Below are positions 59,901 to 64,000 of a stretch of 64,000 nucleotides of DNA, in pieces. The stretch comes from Parietichytrium sp. I65-24A (Eukaryota > Sar > Bigyra > Thraustochytrida > Thraustochytriidae). The notes beneath the pieces were generated by a model. The model ran no database searches. It was given only the letters and a program-made list of their open reading frames with translations, and was not told where the DNA came from. Numbering within the stretch: position 1 is the stretch's first letter; each line of letters starts with the position of its first letter. Position numbers and translations under genes: made by a program. Location of the stretch: NCBI GenBank assembly GCA_012862575.1, contig BLSF01000001.1:434001-498000 (forward strand). Direction: 5' to 3'.

Positions 59901-60953
59901 GCTCGGAAGCTCGTTCCGCACGCCGCGGTTCCGATTCTGAAGTCCCTGTGGCCCCAAGTGCAGGAAACCGCGAAAAATCTGATTCTTGACTACCATGCCA
60001 CTGACGTTCTGCACGCTTTGTGCGATGCTTTGGTGGAGCTTAACTCCACACTACAAACGCAGATTGCACCGTTCGTTCCAAACGTGGTGAACGACATGGT
60101 CAAATGCTTTGATTCGACCTACGACACCTGTTGTTTGAGGGTACTGACGGAAATGCTAGTGCATCGGGCCGAAGTTGCCCCGCAGCCTATATTCGCGATG
60201 GTAGCCCATGTGAGCTGGATGTTGATTCGGCCCATGCCGCTGGGTCAGGCAGAATATCAGATATTTGGGTCCCAATTTGGGATCTCCATTAATCCCGAAC
60301 TTCGAAATCCAGACCTGGCTATCGCGTACTTTAGACTGTGTCGAGTCAGTGTTCTCTACATACCCACCGCGTTCATGGAAAAGACTGTACCTGACGGTGG
60401 AAGTGAAAACCGAACAATTACACTCTTGGAGCTTTCAGTTGCAGGTGCTGCTCAGTGCCTCGCGCACACCGTCTTCAGCGCAGAAGCCCGTCGGCGCATT
60501 TGCTCATTTCTCACTAGTGTGCTGAACCAGTCGACTCTGGAGATGAGCTCGCATCTTGCCGCTCGCATCAAGGTCATCATCTTGGAAGGCTGCTTAGACT
60601 TTCTGGCCTCTCCATCTACATCTCTCCACATTGTCCGCTCCAGCCATATTGTAGATGTCGTCACAACAATTCTGCGTCAAGCGTCGAGGAATGCTGGCCA
60701 GCTTGAGTCTCTGCGATCGATTGTTCTTCAAATTCTCCAGCAGCCCAAGTATTCTCGTGTTCCCGAGCGTACGCGCGAAGTCGTCTGTGTCTATCTGCTT
60801 AGCAATGCGACAGACAAGCCCTTTGTTTCCAGCCGAATTAGCGACGCGAGCCTTATGCTCTGCGGGCTGATGCGCCCCCCTTCGAATCTTGACGACGTGT
60901 CCAAGGCCCGCGCACCGCTCGATGAGAACGACCATGTTGATATTTTGTGGTGA
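56904..60953 (+). CDS. Importin-13/transportin-3-type nuclear transport receptor
   Basis: A single exon of 1,349 residues from the first ATG (MRNDVEEKVG); the frame extends five codons upstream to a GTG. The N-terminus matches the importin-beta opening of the IPO13/TNPO3 class: VQAVHTLFHGCPGSEAQQEA, NAFLLDLESS and AELVFFAAQILLSKVRHNWI, then the LTLLLAAITVRSLERP helix. The rest is all-helical HEAT-type. IPO13 and TNPO3 carry SR proteins and other cargo between cytoplasm and nucleus in a Ran-dependent way. It is longer than human IPO13 (~960), partly through an acidic Asp/Glu insertion at ~619-680 and a Ser/Gly-rich stretch after it. A similar acidic loop binds basic cargo in other importins. 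Import versus export cannot be told from sequence. Confidence 0.75.
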   Translation: MRNDVEEKVGLTVQAVHTLFHGCPGSEAQQEANAFLLDLESSNDALHVGSCLLGVRYAEDAELVFFAAQILLSKVRHNWIELDWKTRIGLFEQALELYTSLQTILSGDVEHVKHTGQQRKPAPRLLMDRLTLLLAAITVRSLERPDLVNRSVKACSHPPELTFAFSKLMVEELEICWQTFSSEERGLPCRFALQVREMTLGLLHTLVRNIASKGRSGVSLQLQEGGLRCLYSWATCTLLHASTSQDSDGGASENRLDHIGIMLEHLVQKNIQIGSQYSSLLSWICHEFEHADPESPTFQLAMGILSENLSFYRFDTVDHSDKQSLAEYQEGIELVATTLLNRFRTIQSWLSAQMHQQTSHDLESERNAPSENLDPDSALILWRGICLVTVSLCTSHVDCVLAFCGNKYYDLFRILLFGVQNPIDAVTTEACLDFWDEAGDTFFSCATFIHKWNRSHPDMFLRTPLALTSGGLSELYRTLISAFVSCTVSCLRAKASAKRYAIETEENGDLAQRDGESSISLSNSNRLYLRVNDSLTCLCQIWPDLQDSRSQSPGSSSLGELRSSEKAQEKNIRQALLVMHEILRNGLAVKKGSQSNLLIQAIVELLGSVLGMSVSVSNDQSEDDEEDFDDDEDDEDFESSNGSGDRNQADNEDSDICEDDDEDQLGDDELEDDAMEAFGTGSRRSGGGGLPADNLYSGDSSRDSHHVAANSNAFASAQESVMRGMHRKRTSSLVAAHNFGDTIFAADELAFMWVSLLNELLDGCWHESDGPLRQALCRMIGQMVYWIHASLPKTGEDSSEPITILCKMIGFLLSSLTLPCEETSLVAAEQFAHVCTSIVDRQSLLSAINTFKFPIATFDQQGNFIKYAGLSVVGIDGLMEFIERPEVLASMSSSGPTCAFLYKGVTVFGFRLILHAAASEGGDRHNAMTSSTALAHASEMLSNFLLRLLRGISQSLERIHRTGISHGNAKEAKSIVLNHLQVLTKVMSGLARPRRCRREARKLVPHAAVPILKSLWPQVQETAKNLILDYHATDVLHALCDALVELNSTLQTQIAPFVPNVVNDMVKCFDSTYDTCCLRVLTEMLVHRAEVAPQPIFAMVAHVSWMLIRPMPLGQAEYQIFGSQFGISINPELRNPDLAIAYFRLCRVSVLYIPTAFMEKTVPDGGSENRTITLLELSVAGAAQCLAHTVFSAEARRRICSFLTSVLNQSTLEMSSHLAARIKVIILEGCLDFLASPSTSLHIVRSSHIVDVVTTILRQASRNAGQLESLRSIVLQILQQPKYSRVPERTREVVCVYLLSNATDKPFVSSRISDASLMLCGLMRPPSNLDDVSKARAPLDENDHVDILW

Positions 60954-61878
60954 AGAGGGGATACACATCCTGCTTGTCTTTATGAAACAAGAATGGAAAA
61001 TCTTTTTCCAGCTCAAGTTTTATCTTTTGTGAACTACACTTTTTCTTGGCCTCTTCTGGATCATTAACTAGATGATACTATCGCGTCTTGTTCAGCTTCA
61101 AGCCGTCTCATTTCGACCGCTCTCAATCAAGAACGTTTTAAAATGGCTGCTCATCCACAAGGACACACGGCGCCATCTGACTGTGAGAAGGGCTCTACAG
61201 TTCATTTGACGGGCAACATTAGGATTGAAAAGCATAGAGAACCGGGCAAAGTTGTCCGTACTTGAGTTTTCACCAAGCTCAACCCTCCGAGTTTGAGAAC
61301 ATTTTTTTGTTTCACTCCGATCATCATGATTTCAAAGATGTCTATGGTCGACTTGGCACTTGACACTCACTTGCACTGTGCCACTCTCCATTCATCGAGA
61401 TGTGTCGGACTCATCGGACTCACTCATCCGATTTCGGAATCATTAATTGATTGTGGACTAGAACTTTCAAAAAGTCACGAAGTCACGCATGTCACGGTCA
61501 CGGCGTCACGGTTCGCACTCCTTCAACGCCTCTAAATCTGAGCCTTATAGCCTATCTATTATATATCATAATGGTAATTCTCCCAGAAAAAAAAGAGGAG
61601 GAAGAGTCAATAATAACCAGCTATCAAATTAACTACAGCAGCAAGACGAAAAGTGACACACACCCATACAGCGGCGAAAAGAGGGGTACTCGAGTACACG
61701 TCGAGTGAGCGGTACGGAAGCACTAGCGTTGGTCTTATCCTGCCGGAACACATTCCTGCGCAACGAGCGCTGTGGTTGATCATCGCTCAACACTCATCAC
61801 TCATCACTCATCAGTGTTTCGGAGGCTTGGAAAGCCTGGCTCCTGGCTCCGCGGGAGGTGTGGGCCGAAGGCACAGCA
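60954..61878. other. Spacer between two same-strand genes
   Basis: 925 bp holding the 3' flank of the importin gene and the 5' flank of the WW gene. Short direct repeats are present (GTCACGGTCACGGCGTCACG near 61490; CTCATCACTCATCACTCATC near 61794). No gene was seen. Confidence 0.55.
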
Positions 61879-63472
61879 ATGTCCGAGCGTACTCGGACTG
61901 TGGAGGCGTCCTCTGTGGCAGACTGGGTGGAACGCGTGGACGAGAGATCGCGGCGCGTTTACTGGGGTAATCTGCGCACCAAGGTGAGTGGACGTTCGGG
62001 TTTGGGTTTGGGGGAATGCTCGACGGCTAATGAGCTGTGCTGACGGAGCTGATGTTCGGCCCTTGGTGCAGGAGACGACCTGGGAGTTGCCGTCAGCGGT
62101 GGCAGAGTACAAGAAGGCGTCGAAGAATGGGTTGTATTGGCAAGTAGTGGATGAGAGGAGCGGGAGGGTGTATTTTGTTTGCCAACAGTCTGGACTGAGC
62201 ACATGGATCAAGCCGTCTGGAAAAATTGTCGAACGGAGTGCCACGAAGCAGATTGCTGAGGATGGAAAGCAGCCGGGCGGAGGGGCGGGAGTTTGCACAA
62301 AAGGACAGGAGGGAGAGCACGAGAAGAAGGAGGAGGAGGAGGAAGAAGAAGGGGAGAGCAAGGCCATTGAGAAGAAGACGACCGCTGGCAGTAGGCTTGC
62401 CAAGTATAGATCTTCTGAGTTTCAAATGCGGGTGGACGCAACTATTGCACAGGCAGAGCAGGCAGCCAAGCCAGACGCCAGAGAAAACGTTTGGGTCAAG
62501 TGCAGGGACGAGTCACGCAACAAGTTTTATTATTTTTCGCCATCTTCGCGTGAAACAAGGTGGGAAGCACCACAGGGCGCGACGCTGTTGACTGCGGAGG
62601 AATGGACGGAAGTGCAGAAGGTTAAAAGTCGCTCAGGAGAGGAACAAAACGTACAACGCGAGCCGCAAGATCATCGTTCTGCAAACGCTGAGTCCAGCAC
62701 TACCGTCATCAATGATGATGGCACAGTGCATGGATTTATTGATGTCCGCACCAGCAAAGGGGAGGAATACACGCATGGGTTTGGGTTGCTTTGCAACGGA
62801 ACCCTCAAGGTATATGACGGCGAGCCGACAGAAGAAGTCTGCGATCCGATCAAAGAGTTCGTGATGGATGCCTTCTCTACAGCGTTCCTGTCAGAGGACC
62901 CTCAAGGCTCGAAATTCAATTTTGTTATTGAGGTGAATAATGCATCCGCAATGTGGCTGGTGGCAGTAAACTCGATAGAAGATATGCAGTCTTGGCTTGA
63001 GGCATTGCAATCGCAGGCGAGAAAGCAACGCGTGGCCTTGGCAGATGCAGGCTCAACTCTTGAAGCTCTCTCGAAGGACGAAGGGGCGAACCCTACGCGA
63101 TTGAGAAACTTTTCTACGGGCAGCGAGTCAGAATCGATCATGCCTCGACGACCACGAGGTGCTTCTCACCCCAAGAGCCCCTATCGTTTCGGATCATCCT
63201 TTCGGACGAACGGTGTAGCAGGATCAAGCTTTGATACCCAGGAGAACGCTGATGTGCAGTACACAGACTTTGTTGCGTGGGCTACTGCGAATGGAATGGA
63301 GGACATCTGCTCTGCCTTTGAAGAGGCCGGTTTCAACGACTTGGAAGTGATTCGGCAAATGAGCGACGAGGAACTGAAAGAGATGCTCGGGGAGCATTTC
63401 GGTTCTTTAAAGCCTGGAAAGCGCATGAAATTTATTTTGGCCGCACGCGCGTTGCGGTCAACTTATTCTTAG
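61879..63472 (+). CDS. WW-WW-WW-PH-SAM scaffold protein
   Basis: Two exons, 61879-61983 and 62072-63472, with an 88-nt intron (GTGAGT...GTGCAG) encode 501 residues. The intron splits the first WW domain, which confirms the join: WVERVDERSRRVYWGNLRTK plus ETTWELP gives WW1 at 16-42 (Trp16, Trp39, Pro42). WW2 is at 58-83 (WQVVDERSGRVYFV ... STWIKP) and WW3 at ~176-202 (WVKCRDESRNKFYYF ... TRWEAP). Residues ~251-354 resemble a PH domain, opening with HGFIDVRTS and closing on the typical W-containing helix (SIEDMQSWLEALQSQ). A SAM domain ends the protein at ~429-498 (FVAWATANGMEDICSAFEEA, then LGEHFGSLKPGKRMKFI). WW domains bind Pro-rich ligands, PH binds lipid or protein, and SAM oligomerises. 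It is an adaptor with unknown partners. Confidence 0.85.
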
Positions 63473-63687
63473 TTCGAGTAAGACCCAGCCACGAAATGAA
63501 CTTTGAAAATTGTTAAGTTTAGATGTTTTCTTTTGTAAAAATATAGAATCGACCCACAATTTGCGGCGGACACAGCAACTAGCTGTGTTTAGGAGAAGCT
63601 CCATTTTACACAAACTGCAAGATACGTTAAGGTAATGAGGGAACGAATAAAGATTCTGCGCAACTTTCGCAGCACTGTTTGCGAGCT

Positions 63688-63999
63688 CTACTTTTTAATA
63701 TCACTGAGCAGGCTCTTGATATTATCCAGCTCGTCTTTTGAAAGTTTGATAGGTTTGCGAGGCGGAAGAGGTGGTCCGCCTGCGTATTGCGGTGGTTGTG
63801 GGGGCTGGTGAAGAGGTGGCCCACGAGGATCGCCGTAGAAAGGAGTTGGATCGCGACCGTCCATCGGCGGAGGCTGGTACGGCGCACTAGGAGGTAAGCG
63901 AGTTGATGGCAAGGGCATGGAAACCGGGGGAAATGGAGGAGTCCCCCTCGAGGAAGGCGGGGGTCCATATGGCGGCAAATCGTGGCCATCTGCAAGCGG
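63688..63999 (-). CDS. Proline-rich protein, C-terminal part (5' end outside window)
   Basis: The frame is open to the right edge and about 103 residues are visible. It is dominated by Pro, Gly, Tyr and Ser (PPYGPPPSSRGTPPFPPVSM, QPPQPPQYAGGPPLPPRKP). It ends in a short charged helix (LSKDELDNIKSLLSDIKK). PPxY-like and PPLPP stretches could be ligands for WW or SH3 domains. Such tails occur in RNA-processing proteins, but no family is assigned. It converges on the WW-domain gene at 215 bp. Confidence 0.6.
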   Translation of the reverse strand, partial: PLADGHDLPPYGPPPSSRGTPPFPPVSMPLPSTRLPPSAPYQPPPMDGRDPTPFYGDPRGPPLHQPPQPPQYAGGPPLPPRKPIKLSKDELDNIKSLLSDIKK

Positions 64000-64000
64000 G

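Noticed and set aside
1-64000. tRNA, 5S/rRNA, snRNA, CRISPR or transposase genes
   Set aside because: Reading both strands I saw no T-arm/acceptor combination, no conserved U6/U5 block, no array of spaced direct repeats and no transposase or integrase motif. A covariance-model search would be the decisive test.

Overview
This window is nuclear DNA from a compact, intron-poor single-celled eukaryote. The genes are eukaryote-specific: PEX16, a two-domain 6-phosphofructokinase, an importin-13/transportin-3 receptor, a USP34-like ubiquitin protease, a G3BP-like stress-granule protein, an ELO fatty-acid elongase and two mitochondrial ribosomal proteins. I reconstructed ten introns of 62-170 nt, and every donor is GTRAGT. 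A three-repeat AP2 factor, the ELO gene, peroxisomal genes and the moderate GC content would fit a stramenopile such as a labyrinthulomycete. A red microalga or another protist cannot be excluded from sequence alone. There is no operon structure, CRISPR array, rRNA or recognisable tRNA.

Layout. 1-10.4 kb holds three + strand genes: the 3' end of a peroxisomal thiolase, a 2,219-residue secretory-pathway membrane protein with a PqiA-like core, and PEX16. 10.8-13.4 kb is a four-exon phosphofructokinase (-). 13.4-24.3 kb is gene-poor: an AP2 factor, an unrecognised basic protein and a small SRPBCC protein, separated by long repeat-rich spacers. 24.3-34.2 kb holds a single-pass PPC-domain protein, a longin-type coat subunit, mitoribosomal bL17 and mS35, a G3BP-like protein and an acidic unknown. 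35.9-46.0 kb is one 10.1-kb single-exon ubiquitin protease. 46.2-52.1 kb has a tiny three-exon cytochrome b5 and an ELO elongase on either side of a 4.4-kb spacer. 52.3-55.5 kb has two overlapping - strand genes, an AlkB-type repair enzyme and a macro-like/aldo-keto reductase fusion. 56.9-63.5 kb has an importin and a WW-PH-SAM scaffold, and the window ends inside a proline-rich protein (-).

Themes. Peroxisome and lipid functions recur (thiolase, PEX16, ELO, cytochrome b5, SRPBCC and the PqiA-like protein), as do mitochondrial translation and DNA repair. No gene cluster in the bacterial sense is evident. Divergent gene pairs are separated by 1.2-4.4 kb and convergent pairs by only 15-536 bp, so the long spacers are probably promoter regions.

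Best candidates for something undescribed: the giant ectodomain-plus-PqiA protein with four internal repeats; the apparently permuted macro domain fused to an aldo-keto reductase; the PIP-box/UBZ4/AlkB/GRF repair protein; the ATGA stop-start overlap between those last two genes; and small structured or repeated elements in the 13.4-16 kb spacer. All functional calls come from reading motifs by eye; no database search was run.
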